This document shows, in pieces, positions 19,188-28,544 of a stretch of DNA of 64,000 nt. The notes beneath the pieces were generated by a model, which saw only the letters and a program-made list of their open reading frames with translations, made no database searches and was not told where the DNA came from. How positions within the stretch are numbered: the stretch's first letter is position 1; the number at the start of each line of letters is the position of its first letter. A program made the position numbers and the translations under genes. This DNA is from CAZSHG01 sp964606695 [NCBI: uncultured bacterium] (GTDB lineage Bacteria > UBP14 > UBA6098), in assembly GCA_964606695.1 (NCBI GenBank), contig CAZSHG010000006.1:46679-110678 (forward strand), written 5' to 3'.

Positions 19188-19778
19188 GTGATTACCGAAA
19201 GAAAAAAAATCGTGGCGCTGTATTTTAGCCCGAGAGAACCGTCCAATAGCGCCGAGCTTCTCGATATAGCGCTGAAACCTCTCGAAAAAAAAGGCTTTTC
19301 CATCGAAAGAATTTTCATCAGAAATCTCGATATTAACCCCTGCGACGATTGCCAGAATTGTTATAACGGCGCTCCATGTCCGATAGAGGACGATATACCG
19401 CATATTCTCGACCTTCTCGAAAATAGTTCATCGATTGCGATTGCCACTCCTGTCTATTTTTATGGCGTTCCGGCAAAGGCTAAAGCGCTTATCGACCGGT
19501 GCCAGGTATTCTGGGCGCGAAAATATAAACTCGCAAATCCCCTGCCAGAGGGAAGACAGGCTGGAATAATTATCACCGCCGAAAGCGGAGGACAAAAGGT
19601 GGCAGAGGGCTTGCGATTGACTCTCAGGTATTTCCTCGACGTCCTGTCCATCGATATGCCGGAAATGCACGTCGTTCGGAACTGCTATTGGGAACCGAAT
19701 GATGCGCCGTCTTCTGAAATAAAAAAAGCCGAAGAATACGGAATGGCCTTTTTAGAAAGGATCGAAAAAAATGTATAA
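19188..19778 (+). CDS. flavodoxin-fold flavoprotein (NADPH-dependent FMN reductase/WrbA-like)
   Basis: 196 aa with a GTG start at 19188 after GAGGACG. The flavodoxin-like fold shows an FMN phosphate-binding start (YFSPREPSNS) and ATPVYFYGVPAKAKALIDR, typical of the multimeric flavodoxin family. CDDCQNC followed by PCP near residues 47-59 resembles the cysteine motif of iron-sulfur flavoproteins, so an Fe-S cluster is possible. It overlaps the M24 peptidase gene by 8 bp, and the pair is probably one operon. The electron partner is unknown. Confidence 0.8.
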   Translation: MITERKKIVALYFSPREPSNSAELLDIALKPLEKKGFSIERIFIRNLDINPCDDCQNCYNGAPCPIEDDIPHILDLLENSSSIAIATPVYFYGVPAKAKALIDRCQVFWARKYKLANPLPEGRQAGIIITAESGGQKVAEGLRLTLRYFLDVLSIDMPEMHVVRNCYWEPNDAPSSEIKKAEEYGMAFLERIEKNV

Positions 19779-20853
19779 ATCCAGAATCGAGAACGTCAGA
19801 AAAAAAATGGTTGAACTGAAACTCGATGCAATCATGTTCACGGATCTGGTGAATATCAGATATTTGTGCGGTTACAGCGGCTCCAACGGCCTGCTTTTAG
19901 TGTCATCGAAAGAAGCTCTATTCTTCACCGATTTTCGATACAAGACCCAAATCGAGACCGAAATCCGCGGCGCGGAGGGAATCGTCCCCGAAAAAGGATT
20001 GTTGTTGAAAGCCCTGTCGGAAAGACCTATACTTTCCAGCATCGAGAAAATAGGGTTCGAGAAATCGATTACTTACGACAAACTTCAATCCGCAAAGGAA
20101 ACTTTCCCGGAAAGCCTGGAATGGATGCCGGTGGACAATTTCGTCGCGGAGATGAGATGGATTAAAACGCCGGAGGAAGTCGAGAAAATAAAAATAGCGG
20201 TCGAAGTCGCTGAAAAAGCGCTAATAGAATCGTTGGGTTACCTTCGCCCGGGCGTAAGCGAGATAGAATTCGCCGCGGAACTCGAATATCGAATGCGGAA
20301 AGGCGGCGCCGAAAAACCGGCATTCGACACGATTGTTGTAAGCGGAAAACGAAGCGCATTAATCCACGGGATAGCATCGGAAAAAATCATGAAAGCGGGC
20401 GATTTTGTTACAATCGATTACGGCGCGAGGGTAAACGGATTCCATTCGGACATCACCCGCACCTTCATTCTGGGCGAACCAACCGCGAAACAACGCGAGA
20501 TATATGAAATAGTCTATAAGGCGCAAACTTCGACAATAAGCGGCCTTAAGCCCGGGATGCGTGGAAAAGAAATCGACGCAATCGCCCGAACGATTATTGA
20601 CGATGCGGGTTTCGGAGAATATTTCGGCCATGGGTTGGGGCATGGACTCGGCATGGAGGTTCACGATAACCTCGGTGTAGGATCGAGATCGGAGAACACC
20701 ATCCCCGAAGGCGCTGTAATTACAGTCGAACCGGGAATATATATCCCGGAAATCGGGGGAGTCAGAATCGAGGACGACGTCCTGGTGAAAGCCGACGGCG
20801 GGGAAGTCCTGACCTCATTGCAAAAGGATATCGAAAGCGCTATCATCGAATAA
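19771..20853 (+). CDS. M24 aminopeptidase (Xaa-Pro aminopeptidase/dipeptidase type)
   Basis: 360 aa, cytoplasmic. A creatinase-like N-terminal domain (about 1-125) precedes the pita-bread catalytic domain. Dinuclear metal ligands are visible: aspartates in TIDYGARVNGFHSDITRTF, the histidine in FGHGLGHGLGMEVHD, and glutamates in VEPGIY and RIEDDVLV. Such enzymes cut the bond before proline at peptide N-termini or cleave Xaa-Pro dipeptides, and sequence alone does not separate PepP from PepQ. It is translationally coupled to the flavoprotein gene. Confidence 0.92.
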   Translation: MYKSRIENVRKKMVELKLDAIMFTDLVNIRYLCGYSGSNGLLLVSSKEALFFTDFRYKTQIETEIRGAEGIVPEKGLLLKALSERPILSSIEKIGFEKSITYDKLQSAKETFPESLEWMPVDNFVAEMRWIKTPEEVEKIKIAVEVAEKALIESLGYLRPGVSEIEFAAELEYRMRKGGAEKPAFDTIVVSGKRSALIHGIASEKIMKAGDFVTIDYGARVNGFHSDITRTFILGEPTAKQREIYEIVYKAQTSTISGLKPGMRGKEIDAIARTIIDDAGFGEYFGHGLGHGLGMEVHDNLGVGSRSENTIPEGAVITVEPGIYIPEIGGVRIEDDVLVKADGGEVLTSLQKDIESAIIE

Positions 20854-20880
20854 AGAAAAAAATAAAAAGAGGTGATTAGA

Positions 20881-22371
20881 ATGGAGAGAATTTTAACCTT
20901 GACAATTATCGCGGTTATGTTGTTCGCCGGTTGTTCCGAGGACGAGACTGACAACGAAAGCCCCTCCGTGACTATAACTTCGCCCTCGGACGGCGAGGGT
21001 GTCACGTCCCCCGTAACGGTTACTGCATCTGCATCCGATAACGAAGGCGTTTTGGAGGTGATATTCTATATCGACAGCGTGGAGGCCGGTTCGGATAACG
21101 AAGCGCCGTTCCAGATCGATTGGGACATTACCGGCCTTGACGACCTGAGCTGGCATACGATTTACGCTACCGCCGAGGACGGTTCCGGAAATAGCGCTTC
21201 AAGCGCAGTTGTGTCTGTGTGGATAAACCAGACCGGCTGGGATTTTACGTTGGCGGAAACAGGACGGACGTCTTCGAGCGTGAGTCTCGTCTGGCCGTCG
21301 TCCCCCGGCGGATTGGGGAGTTTCAGACTCCACTATGATACCGAACCGGGCGTCGATACCACCGATAACATGGGCATGTCGGTAGGTCTGATAGACACCA
21401 GCGCAACGGTTGGCGGATTACTGCCGGAGACAGATTATTATTTCAAGGTTTTCCTTATCGTCGGGACAAACATGGTCAACAGCAACGAGCTAATGGTTAC
21501 CACCGACGAGGCCGGCGCTTTGACGTGGATCACCGTTAACGGCGGAGGTTATTCTCGCGGCGCGCTGGACGGTTCTTCCGGGTTGGAGGGGGCTATTCCG
21601 GTGCGGTGGATAGAGATTTCATCGTTCCAGATTACGGAAACTGAAATAACCTGCGCCCAATATAAAGAATTCATGTCTGCCGGCGGATACGAGGATTCGA
21701 CATATTGGAGCGTGGAAGGCTGGGAGGAATGTATCAGCGAAGGTTGGACGGCCCCGGAACGATGGAACGAGGGATCCTCCGGCTGGCTCATCGGAGAGGA
21801 ATATCCCGATAATCCCGTGGCGGGTGTTAGCCATTACGAAGCCGAGGCCTTCGCCAATTGGATTGGCGCGCGACTGCCAACAGAGGCCGAATGGGAATAC
21901 GCCGCCAGAGGAGGCGAAGGCCCCGACGAAAACGGCGATTCATATCCCGACGGTAACACCTACCCCTGGGGATTTAACTTTAGCGAGGAAATATCCGGAG
22001 AGGTCGTTCACTGTAATTTCATGAACGCATATAGCGATCCGATGCCGGACTCGCTGGTGGATGATTTCGAGGATTCCGCACCTGTGGAAAGTTTCCCGTC
22101 CGGTGAGAGCTGGTGCGGAGCGATGGATATGTCAGGCAACGTTGCCGAATGGGTATCCGATTGGTTCAGCCTGGATTATTACGCCTCTGCTCCCGCCGCC
22201 GATCCGCTGGGACCGGAAACGGGAGAGGAGAAGGTTATTCGAGGAGGAAGCTTTATCAGCCAGAGCACAAATGCCGACCGTGGCTACAATTTACGAACCT
22301 GGCGGCGCGATTCCCGCGATGCCGACGATAGAAAAAAGCACGTTGGGTTCAGGCTGGTAAGGGATATTTGA
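20881..22371 (+). CDS. lipoprotein with Ig-like, FnIII-like and FGE-sulfatase domains
   Basis: 496 aa from the ATG at 20881 (RBS AGAGGTG); an in-frame GTG nine bases upstream is less likely. The lipobox LFAGC gives a lipidated cysteine. Then come an Ig-like domain (about 30-120), a fibronectin III-like domain (about 120-210) and a formylglycine-generating-enzyme-type domain (about 220-495), with RLPTEAEWEYAARGG and VIRGGSF. Most bacterial relatives of this type are not sulfatase activators; some modify substrates or bind ligands. No sulfatase is nearby. Likely surface or periplasmic; activity unknown. Confidence 0.85.
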   Translation: MERILTLTIIAVMLFAGCSEDETDNESPSVTITSPSDGEGVTSPVTVTASASDNEGVLEVIFYIDSVEAGSDNEAPFQIDWDITGLDDLSWHTIYATAEDGSGNSASSAVVSVWINQTGWDFTLAETGRTSSSVSLVWPSSPGGLGSFRLHYDTEPGVDTTDNMGMSVGLIDTSATVGGLLPETDYYFKVFLIVGTNMVNSNELMVTTDEAGALTWITVNGGGYSRGALDGSSGLEGAIPVRWIEISSFQITETEITCAQYKEFMSAGGYEDSTYWSVEGWEECISEGWTAPERWNEGSSGWLIGEEYPDNPVAGVSHYEAEAFANWIGARLPTEAEWEYAARGGEGPDENGDSYPDGNTYPWGFNFSEEISGEVVHCNFMNAYSDPMPDSLVDDFEDSAPVESFPSGESWCGAMDMSGNVAEWVSDWFSLDYYASAPAADPLGPETGEEKVIRGGSFISQSTNADRGYNLRTWRRDSRDADDRKKHVGFRLVRDI

Positions 22372-22670
22372 TGTTCACAAAACCAAGGATTCTCGCTCAT
22401 ATCGGATTCGGTTTCGTGGTCCTGGGGCTGGTGATTTCGCTGATAGTTCCGCAGGCTTATCCCGTATCGCTGGGGTTGTGGTTAATAGGCGTGTTCGCCG
22501 GGATATCCGCACTTATTAAAAACGGGCGACTGTTCCCCACGGTAGCCCAGATAAAGGCTGGCGGCGATGAAGACAAACTCGATATTTTGCAGTTTGTCGA
22601 AGTTTATCTCTCGTTAGTTCCCGGGATTTTTACGATTGCATATTTGATTTTCATAACGATAATTAAATAA
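22371..22670 (+). CDS. small membrane protein of unknown function
   Basis: 99 aa. The ATG at 22371 shares a base with the TGA of the FGE lipoprotein gene (TGATG), so it is translationally coupled. Two hydrophobic segments form an N-terminal hairpin (about 10-28 and 32-47) and a third lies at the end (about 80-98). A short soluble loop contains GGDEDKLD. I do not recognise a family. Confidence 0.7.
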   Translation: MFTKPRILAHIGFGFVVLGLVISLIVPQAYPVSLGLWLIGVFAGISALIKNGRLFPTVAQIKAGGDEDKLDILQFVEVYLSLVPGIFTIAYLIFITIIK

Positions 22671-22695
22671 GAAAAAACGTCGAGAAAAGGAAATA

Positions 22696-23892
22696 TTGGG
22701 TGTAGTTATTCAAAAATACGGCGGGTCGAGTGTCGCGGATATCGATAGAATAAAACACATCGCAGAGAGAATTGTGCGTCGCAAACGCGAAGGCGACGAA
22801 GTTGTCGTGGTCGTCTCGGCGATGGCCGACACTACCGACGAGCTTATTTCGCTTGCGAAGGGAATAGACCCCACGCCGCCCGAACGCGAATACGATATGT
22901 TGCTGACTGCGGGAGAAAGAATCAGTATGGCGCTTTTGTCCATGGCAATACAAAAGCTTGGAGAAAAGGCCATCAGCTTTACGGGGAGTCAAAGCGGGAT
23001 AATAACCGACGATGACCATACTCGCGCGAGAATTATCGATGTGCGACCTACGAGGATTATTGAATCGCTCAATCAGAAGACAATCGCAATCGTAGCGGGT
23101 TTCCAGGGCGTATCCGGCAGACGTGACGTTACCACGCTCGGGCGAGGCGGCTCTGATACTACGGCAGTTGCACTCGGCGTCGCTCTCGTCGCGGAGATAT
23201 GCGAAATCTACACCGATGTCGATGGCATATTCTCCGCCGATCCCAACCGGGTTCCCGGTGCGAAGTTAATTGATGAAATGACTTATGAGGAAACCCTCGA
23301 TATGGCTTATTTCGGCGCGAAAGTCCTGCATTCCAGATGTGTCGAATTGGCTCGTGCGGCACGCCTGCCGCTGAGGGTGGCGTCGAGCATAAATAACGAA
23401 AAAGGAACGATGATTATGGAAAAAAGCAAAGGCATGGAAAGACCGCGTTTCGTGGGAATCTCGCGACGGGAAAACATCTTCATGTGTTTTGCGGAATTAA
23501 GTAGCGACGAGCAATTTAGCGACCTGCTCGAAAGGCTGGCGAATGAGCGAATTCACATTGGGTTTCCCCGCGCGGAAAGATGTGCCCATGAATGGCATTT
23601 CTCCTTCTGGGCGGACGCTATCGACCTCGAGCGCATAAAAAAATTGCAGGACGATTTCAAAATAAAAATCGACGAGAACATCTGCCTGATTGCCCTGGTG
23701 GGAGAGGAGGTTTCTCAGCGAGCTGACGTACTGGGCGAAATTATCGATTTCGTCGTGGAAAAAAACACACAACCGCTTCTCGTCAACGCCACTCAAACAA
23801 GTGTAACATTTATGTTTCCCGATGATTGCGGTCCAGAAATCGAGAAGGCACTGCATAGAAAGTTCGTAGAGGAAAAGGCATTTGAAGATTGA
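22696..23892 (+). CDS. lysC: aspartate kinase
   Basis: 398 aa, a monofunctional aspartokinase. It phosphorylates aspartate, the first step to lysine, threonine, methionine and diaminopimelate. Start is a TTG at 22696 after AAAGGAAATA. The N-terminal kinase signature is KYGGSSVA, with GFQGV and [12 protein letters not shown] in the catalytic domain (about 1-240). Two ACT domains at the C-terminus probably give feedback control. It overlaps asd by 11 bp. No lysine riboswitch fits the 25-bp upstream gap. Confidence 0.95.
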   Translation: MGVVIQKYGGSSVADIDRIKHIAERIVRRKREGDEVVVVVSAMADTTDELISLAKGIDPTPPEREYDMLLTAGERISMALLSMAIQKLGEKAISFTGSQSGIITDDDHTRARIIDVRPTRIIESLNQKTIAIVAGFQGVSGRRDVTTLGRGGSDTTAVALGVALVAEICEIYTDVDGIFSADPNRVPGAKLIDEMTYEETLDMAYFGAKVLHSRCVELARAARLPLRVASSINNEKGTMIMEKSKGMERPRFVGISRRENIFMCFAELSSDEQFSDLLERLANERIHIGFPRAERCAHEWHFSFWADAIDLERIKKLQDDFKIKIDENICLIALVGEEVSQRADVLGEIIDFVVEKNTQPLLVNATQTSVTFMFPDDCGPEIEKALHRKFVEEKAFED

Positions 23893-24865
23893 AAACAGCC
23901 AAATAGCTATCGTCGGCGCGACCGGCCTCGTCGGGGAGTATTTGCTCAAGCTACTCGAAGAACGTGGCCGTTGCCCGAAATTTATCGAATTGTTCGCATC
24001 GGAACGTTCCGCCGGCGAGGAAATCGATTTCTTCGGCAAAGTGCACACAGTGAAGGCGCTGGAAGCCGACGGCGTGGGCGATTACGACGTGGCCATTTTC
24101 GCCGCAGGTTCCGGGGTATCCCGCGAATACGCGCCTATTTTCGCCGAAAAAGGATGCATCGTTATCGATAAGTCCTCCGCATGGCGGGACGATCCCGACT
24201 GCCCGCTGGTAATCCCGCAAATAAACGCGCACGCTCTGCGCACTATACCGAAGAATATCGTCGCCAGCCCGAACTGTAGCACAACCGGGCTTGTCCTCGT
24301 CCTGAAACCGCTTATCGATGCCTTCGGCGTGCCGGAACATATCGTAGTATCCACATATCAATCAGCCAGCGGCGCGGGCGCGAAAGCGGTGGACGCGCTA
24401 GAACGCCAGCGCGGCGGATACACCTCCCCGGCGCCTTTCAAGGCGATGCTCTTCGATAACGTCATCCCGGCGATAGGAGAAATCGACGAAGCGGGTTTCT
24501 ATACCGAGGAAACCAAATTAACTGTCGAGTCACGTAGAATCCTGGAAAGTGGAAATTTGCGAATAAGCGGCACTGCCGTGCGGGTTCCGGTCGAAATAGG
24601 GCACTCCGAAGCCGTAACGATCATCTGGAGTTCGGAAATAGAATTTAATCGAGCCGTCGAAGCTCTCGAAACCGCCCCCGAAGTGCAATTAACTGAATTA
24701 CCCACGCCAAATGCGGTCGCTGGAAAAGACACGGTTATCGTCGGGCGAATAAGAAAAACTCCCGGAGAACCGGGAGTCCTGAATTTATTCCTCTGTTTCG
24801 ACAATCTACGGCGTGGAGCCGCAACGAATGCAATCGATATCGTTACAGCGTTGCCCGAAAACTAA
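23882..24865 (+). CDS. asd: aspartate-semialdehyde dehydrogenase
   Basis: 327 aa. It reduces aspartyl phosphate to the semialdehyde with NADPH, the step after LysC. Start is a TTG at 23882 inside the end of lysC. The NADP-binding start [14 protein letters not shown], the active-site cysteine in [12 protein letters not shown], and [12 protein letters not shown] are all present. Translational coupling with lysC keeps the two steps matched. Its stop codon overlaps that of a small gene on the other strand. Confidence 0.95.
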   Translation: MKIENSQIAIVGATGLVGEYLLKLLEERGRCPKFIELFASERSAGEEIDFFGKVHTVKALEADGVGDYDVAIFAAGSGVSREYAPIFAEKGCIVIDKSSAWRDDPDCPLVIPQINAHALRTIPKNIVASPNCSTTGLVLVLKPLIDAFGVPEHIVVSTYQSASGAGAKAVDALERQRGGYTSPAPFKAMLFDNVIPAIGEIDEAGFYTEETKLTVESRRILESGNLRISGTAVRVPVEIGHSEAVTIIWSSEIEFNRAVEALETAPEVQLTELPTPNAVAGKDTVIVGRIRKTPGEPGVLNLFLCFDNLRRGAATNAIDIVTALPEN

Positions 24866-25035
24866 ACTTCCTCGGGCGCTTTCTTGCGGGTTTTTTCCCG
24901 AATGCCCATGAAGATAATCGCCACGAGGATGAAAGTGAAATATAACACGGTCATCGTTTGCATGGGTAAATCCGCCGCAAGTGTTATTATTGCGGGAATT
25001 AAAGCGTATATGAACCAGAATAGCCAGGCTAACAT
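24862..25035 (-). CDS. small two-helix membrane protein
   Basis: 57 aa. It starts at the ATG at 25035 with a strong RBS (GGAGG, 6 bp spacing) and ends in a lysine-rich tail (REKTRKK). Two hydrophobic helices (about 2-20 and 28-46) make it a small inner-membrane protein. The frame is open farther upstream, but that part is antisense to the deaminase gene. Its stop overlaps the asd stop. No family is recognised; the RBS and composition support a real gene. Confidence 0.65.
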   Translation of the reverse strand: MLAWLFWFIYALIPAIITLAADLPMQTMTVLYFTFILVAIIFMGIREKTRKKAPEEV

Positions 25036-25098
25036 ATTTTTCCTCCATCGTTTGAGATGAAAAAATACCGAGCCGGTTGAAAAAGTCAAGGAGTTATT

Positions 25099-25584
25099 TT
25101 GCCGATCGATATGGAAAAACACAACCAACGCCCCGATTGGGACACCTATTTCATGCGCATGGCCGAACTCGTGGCCAGCCGTTCGACATGCCTTCGCAGG
25201 CACGTTGGAGCGCTTCTGGTCCGCGACAGACGGATACTCGCCACGGGATATAACGGCGCGCCACAAAAACTCGCACACTGTATCGACGTCGGTTGCCTTC
25301 GTGAAGAACTGAACGTCCCCAGCGGCCAGCGGCACGAACTCTGCAGGGGTATCCACGCCGAACAGAACGCCATTATCCAGGCCGCTCTTTTCGGAGTCAG
25401 CACCGAAGAATCAGTCCTGTATTGCACCACGAAACCCTGTATTATATGCACGAAAATGCTCATCAACGCCGGCGTGAAAAAATTCGTGGTCGGCGAAATG
25501 TATCCCGACGATCTTGCCGACGGCTTCACCAAAGAGGCGGGAATCGAGTTGGTTCACGCGCCTATAGAGCAAATTATGAATTAG
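25099..25584 (+). CDS. dCMP deaminase family protein (ComEB-like)
   Basis: 161 aa. The TTG at 25099 is 5 bp after AGGAG, so it is preferred to the ATG four codons later. Zinc-site motifs of cytidine/deoxycytidylate deaminases are present: HAEQNAI and PCIIC. An extra cysteine/histidine set (CIDVGC, HELC) marks the dCMP deaminase group. It makes dUMP, the precursor of dTMP. The following lipoprotein starts 2 bp after the stop. Confidence 0.93.
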   Translation: MPIDMEKHNQRPDWDTYFMRMAELVASRSTCLRRHVGALLVRDRRILATGYNGAPQKLAHCIDVGCLREELNVPSGQRHELCRGIHAEQNAIIQAALFGVSTEESVLYCTTKPCIICTKMLINAGVKKFVVGEMYPDDLADGFTKEAGIELVHAPIEQIMN

Positions 25585-25586
25585 CT

Positions 25587-26024
25587 ATGCGATTAATCGT
25601 TGCGATTATTTCGATTTTTTTCATCCTCGTGTCGTCGTGCACCCTGTCCAACCGCTATGAAATCCAATTCGATTGCGACAATTCGACGATTGAAACCGGC
25701 GGAGCGACTATCGCTGTCGTTGAAACCGGCAATAATATGACTGCCCGAATGTCAAACCGCGACGGCAATGTAATCCTAACATGGAATTTGGACGGAATAT
25801 CCCCCGGAGACTGGGCGGGAGAGCGTTTCAGGGGAACCCATATCGAAATAAAACGCCAACAGTATAACTGGGAATACAGCGGCAACAAGGTTGGCATCCT
25901 AATCGAGGTAACCGACGTTACCGGAAGAACCGTTTCCGGCAAATTCTCCGGCCTTGTGGGTTTCGGCGACAATGCCCATAAAATCGACAACGGCGTTTTC
26001 CGCGCCTATATCAAAACGGAATAG
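25587..26024 (+). CDS. lipoprotein of unknown function
   Basis: 145 aa from the ATG at 25587. The signal peptide ends in a lipobox (ILVSSC), so the mature protein is lipid-anchored. The rest is beta-rich with recurrent G, T and V, and includes NGVFRAYIKTE at the end. I do not recognise a family. It is close behind the dCMP deaminase gene and may share its transcript; no functional link is obvious. Confidence 0.7.
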   Translation: MRLIVAIISIFFILVSSCTLSNRYEIQFDCDNSTIETGGATIAVVETGNNMTARMSNRDGNVILTWNLDGISPGDWAGERFRGTHIEIKRQQYNWEYSGNKVGILIEVTDVTGRTVSGKFSGLVGFGDNAHKIDNGVFRAYIKTE

Positions 26025-26039
26025 TCCTCAAAGAGCCTT

Positions 26040-26909
26040 TTAATGCAATTCCTGAACCCAGCCGTTCAATCCGGCTCGCTTGAACGAATCGAGTGCCGAT
26101 TGCCATTCTTTTTTTATCAACCTTCGATTGATCCGGGGAATCTCCTTAGCCTTAAATGCCGGAAAATACTGTGCCATCAGGGATACATAGGTATCCGGCG
26201 AAATCTCTTCCGCTATAAATTTTAGCGCCGCCGGAGTGTCGGCTCTTCCGCCGGGCAAAACTAAATGCCGCACCAAAAGCCCGCGTGTGGCGATACCGTG
26301 TTTGTCCAATTCGAGATCGCCAACCTGCCTGTGCATCTCCTTCAATGCCGCACGATTGATTTCGGGATAATCCTGCGCGTCGGAATATTCCTTCGCAATG
26401 TAGGGACGTTGGTAACGGATGTCCGGCATGTAGATATCTACAAGCCCCTCCATCCGTTTGAGCTGACTTATCGAGTCGTAGCCGCTTGTATTATAGACAA
26501 TCGGGATTGTCAAACCGTGTTTACGAGCCTCCGGAATTACGACTTCAAGAGCGATCGTAGCATGCGACGGTGTAACGAAATTTATGTTGTGCGCTCCGCG
26601 TTTCTGAAGCCCCAGCATCTTCTCGACTAACGTATCGAGAGAAATACCTGTGCCGTGGCCTAACTGGCTCAGTGGATAATTCTGGCAGAAGACGCAGGCC
26701 ATATTGCATCCCGCGAAAAAGATAGTTCCGCTACCATGATGCCCGGAAATCGGCGGTTCCTCGCCATGATGCAGATTAGCGCTGGATAATTTCGGCACCG
26801 GCGGCGATTTGCAATATCCAGCCGATTCGAAACGATTGGCGTGGCATAACCGTGGGCATGCGGTGCAGGAGCGAAGGCGCTCTATATGCGACTCGGAGAA
26901 AGAGAGCAT
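26040..26909 (-). CDS. radical SAM protein, PflX-like (COG1313-type)
   Basis: 289 aa. The cluster motif CNMACVFC (CxxxCxxC, about residue 70) binds the SAM-cleaving 4Fe-4S cluster. An N-terminal C-x2-C-x3-C-type set (SCTACPRLC, then GYC) suggests another metal site. Overall layout matches the PFL-activating-enzyme relatives annotated PflX. The substrate is unknown, and no glycyl radical enzyme is in the window. It lies 3 bp downstream of the patatin gene and probably shares its transcript. Confidence 0.85.
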   Translation of the reverse strand: MLSFSESHIERLRSCTACPRLCHANRFESAGYCKSPPVPKLSSANLHHGEEPPISGHHGSGTIFFAGCNMACVFCQNYPLSQLGHGTGISLDTLVEKMLGLQKRGAHNINFVTPSHATIALEVVIPEARKHGLTIPIVYNTSGYDSISQLKRMEGLVDIYMPDIRYQRPYIAKEYSDAQDYPEINRAALKEMHRQVGDLELDKHGIATRGLLVRHLVLPGGRADTPAALKFIAEEISPDTYVSLMAQYFPAFKAKEIPRINRRLIKKEWQSALDSFKRAGLNGWVQELH

Positions 26910-26912
26910 TAC

Positions 26913-27851
26913 CTATTCGGTCTCGTCTTTAGCTCTGGATTTTTCCTCGAAAACGCGCTTCGCCTCGTTATAACCTTCGTCCAACGCCTTTTTAATCTTT
27001 TTTTCGTCGAATTCCAGGACGTCTATCAGGGAATCGTGCGGTTCAATTAACGTGATATCCACCTTCTGATATTCTCGGAGTGGAAATTTGTCCTTTTTTT
27101 CCGCGAAATAGAAAACCATTTCCTCGATAATATTGCCGTCCCCTTTGAAATCGCCCCACTTATCGACCAATTTATTTATTTGTTTTACTCGTTCGATTTC
27201 GATTCGAATCAATTCGGATTGTATTAGTTCAAGGCACCTTTGTGCAGTTTCGATAATTGTTCCCGGACGTTCGTCGAAACGCCGATTTTCTACAGGTCTC
27301 GTGGTCACGATATCGATCTTCTCGACCTTTGCCCGAATCAGCGGTTCAATCGGTTTTGTTGCCAGCACCCCGCCATCGACAAACTGATGCCCATCGATTT
27401 CGATAGGCTCGAATACTCCCGGAATACTACATGACGCCATAAGCCAATCGATCAATGGACTGGCGAACTTGTCTTTTTCGACTAAAATGCCCTTCTGTAA
27501 ATCCACTGTCGAGAAATAAAAATCCACTGGAGATTCGCGTAACTTATCGATGTCGATTCTGTCTTCAATTTGCTTTCGAAGCGGTTTCATGGAAAGCAAA
27601 CCCTTGTAAAAAAGGATGTTCCCGCCGAAAAAATCCGTCATCGATTTTGCCTTTTCCCATAGGTCCAGGACAATATCAAAATCCTGCATAACCACCCCAA
27701 GTGCGTTGAGAGCGCCTATGGAGAATCCTGTTACGACATCGTATTCGCGCCCCATATCCTGCAGTATATATTTCAATGCGCCCGCCTGAAACGCCCCTTT
27801 TGTGCCTCCGCCCGGGAGAAGCAGTCCACGTTTTGGTCTCTCATCGGCCAT
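26913..27851 (-). CDS. patatin-like phospholipase
   Basis: 312 aa. A Ser-Asp dyad lipid acyl hydrolase: oxyanion-hole GGGTKGAFQAG near residue 15, the nucleophile elbow GFSIG near 43, and the aspartate in DGGVLATKP near 162. No signal peptide, so cytoplasmic or membrane-associated. The C-terminal third is charged and helical. It precedes the radical SAM gene on the same strand. The lipid substrate is unknown. Confidence 0.9.
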   Translation of the reverse strand: MADERPKRGLLLPGGGTKGAFQAGALKYILQDMGREYDVVTGFSIGALNALGVVMQDFDIVLDLWEKAKSMTDFFGGNILFYKGLLSMKPLRKQIEDRIDIDKLRESPVDFYFSTVDLQKGILVEKDKFASPLIDWLMASCSIPGVFEPIEIDGHQFVDGGVLATKPIEPLIRAKVEKIDIVTTRPVENRRFDERPGTIIETAQRCLELIQSELIRIEIERVKQINKLVDKWGDFKGDGNIIEEMVFYFAEKKDKFPLREYQKVDITLIEPHDSLIDVLEFDEKKIKKALDEGYNEAKRVFEEKSRAKDETE

Positions 27852-27926
27852 AATTACCTCCGGTTAATTTTACTTTATTTTTAATATAATGCAGGGGGAG
27901 TTATTTGTCATATGAAAAATGAAATA

Positions 27927-27954
27927 TTGACATTCCCGAATTTCTCAATATATT
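27927..27954 (+). promoter_or_regulatory. predicted promoter of the CPH-repeat gene
   Basis: TTGACA (27927-27932), a 16-bp spacer and TATATT (27949-27954), followed by about 80 bp of leader. It lies in the divergent gap between the patatin gene and the CPH-repeat gene. Confidence 0.5.
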
Positions 27955-28033
27955 CGTCTAAGAAAATAATTGCCGGGTATTGGTCCGGTATTTGCGGATT
28001 GAACTCGAAAAACCAGCAAAAAGGAGAATAATA

Positions 28034-28492
28034 GTGTTAGAAAAAATCGCTACAATGCTACTTATCGTCTTAGCCCTAATTTTCACCGCTTTCGGCGAAG
28101 AACCTGCGAATGCGAACGCCAGTTCCAGCGAAACCACGCAGATTTATAAAGTAAGCGAAGCTGGCGACGATGCCGCGACATCTACGACGCATCACGCCGA
28201 CTGCCCGCACGCTCGAAAAGCGACCGAAGAGGTCAAGCATTCCGACTGCCCACACGCTCGAAAAGCGACCGAAGAGGTCAAGCATTCCGATTGCCCGCAC
28301 GCGAAGGATAAAGACCACGAATGCCCACATGCAACCGCCAAAAGTGATGGCCATGAATGCACTCACGCTCACGGTGTCGAGGAAACATCTAAAAGCTCGG
28401 GCAACGCAAAGATAGAACATAATTGTCCGCATAACAAAGCCAAAGGCACAGTCACGCCTTCCGGCAAACATCCATGCGACAGGAATAACTGA
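28034..28492 (+). CDS. secreted Cys/His repeat protein with CPH motifs
   Basis: 152 aa from the GTG at 28034, with AAGGAG 7 bp upstream and a signal peptide immediately after. The mature chain repeats CPHA/CTHA/CPHN units: five CPH and one CTH, each preceded by an acidic or polar residue (DCPHA, ECPHA). Two units are exact 15-aa copies (DCPHARKATEEVKHS). The spacing of Cys and His suggests metal binding, for example Cu, Zn or Ni, in the periplasm; that is inference. It has its own promoter and a strong terminator. No known family is recognised. Confidence 0.75.
   Translation: MLEKIATMLLIVLALIFTAFGEEPANANASSSETTQIYKVSEAGDDAATSTTHHADCPHARKATEEVKHSDCPHARKATEEVKHSDCPHAKDKDHECPHATAKSDGHECTHAHGVEETSKSSGNAKIEHNCPHNKAKGTVTPSGKHPCDRNN
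28201..28290 (+). repeat. 45-bp tandem repeat inside the CPH-repeat gene
   Basis: Two tandem 45-bp units (28201-28245 and 28246-28290) differ at one base and encode the 15-aa CPHARKATEEVKHSD repeat. A partial third unit follows. Recent slippage or unequal crossover is likely, so copy number may vary between strains. Confidence 0.85.
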
Positions 28493-28518
28493 ACAAGATA
28501 GATATTAAGAGATTCGTG

Positions 28519-28544
28519 GGGCGACGGTTTCGTCGCCCTTTTTT
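28519..28544 (+). terminator. rho-independent terminator of the CPH-repeat gene
   Basis: Perfect 8-bp stem GGGCGACG/CGTCGCCC with a GTTT loop, followed by six T. It is 26 bp after the stop codon and covers the last bases of the convergent hydrolase gene. Confidence 0.9.

Noticed and set aside
22671-22695. Lysine riboswitch before lysC
   Set aside because: Only 25 bp separate lysC from the previous gene, far too short for the aptamer.
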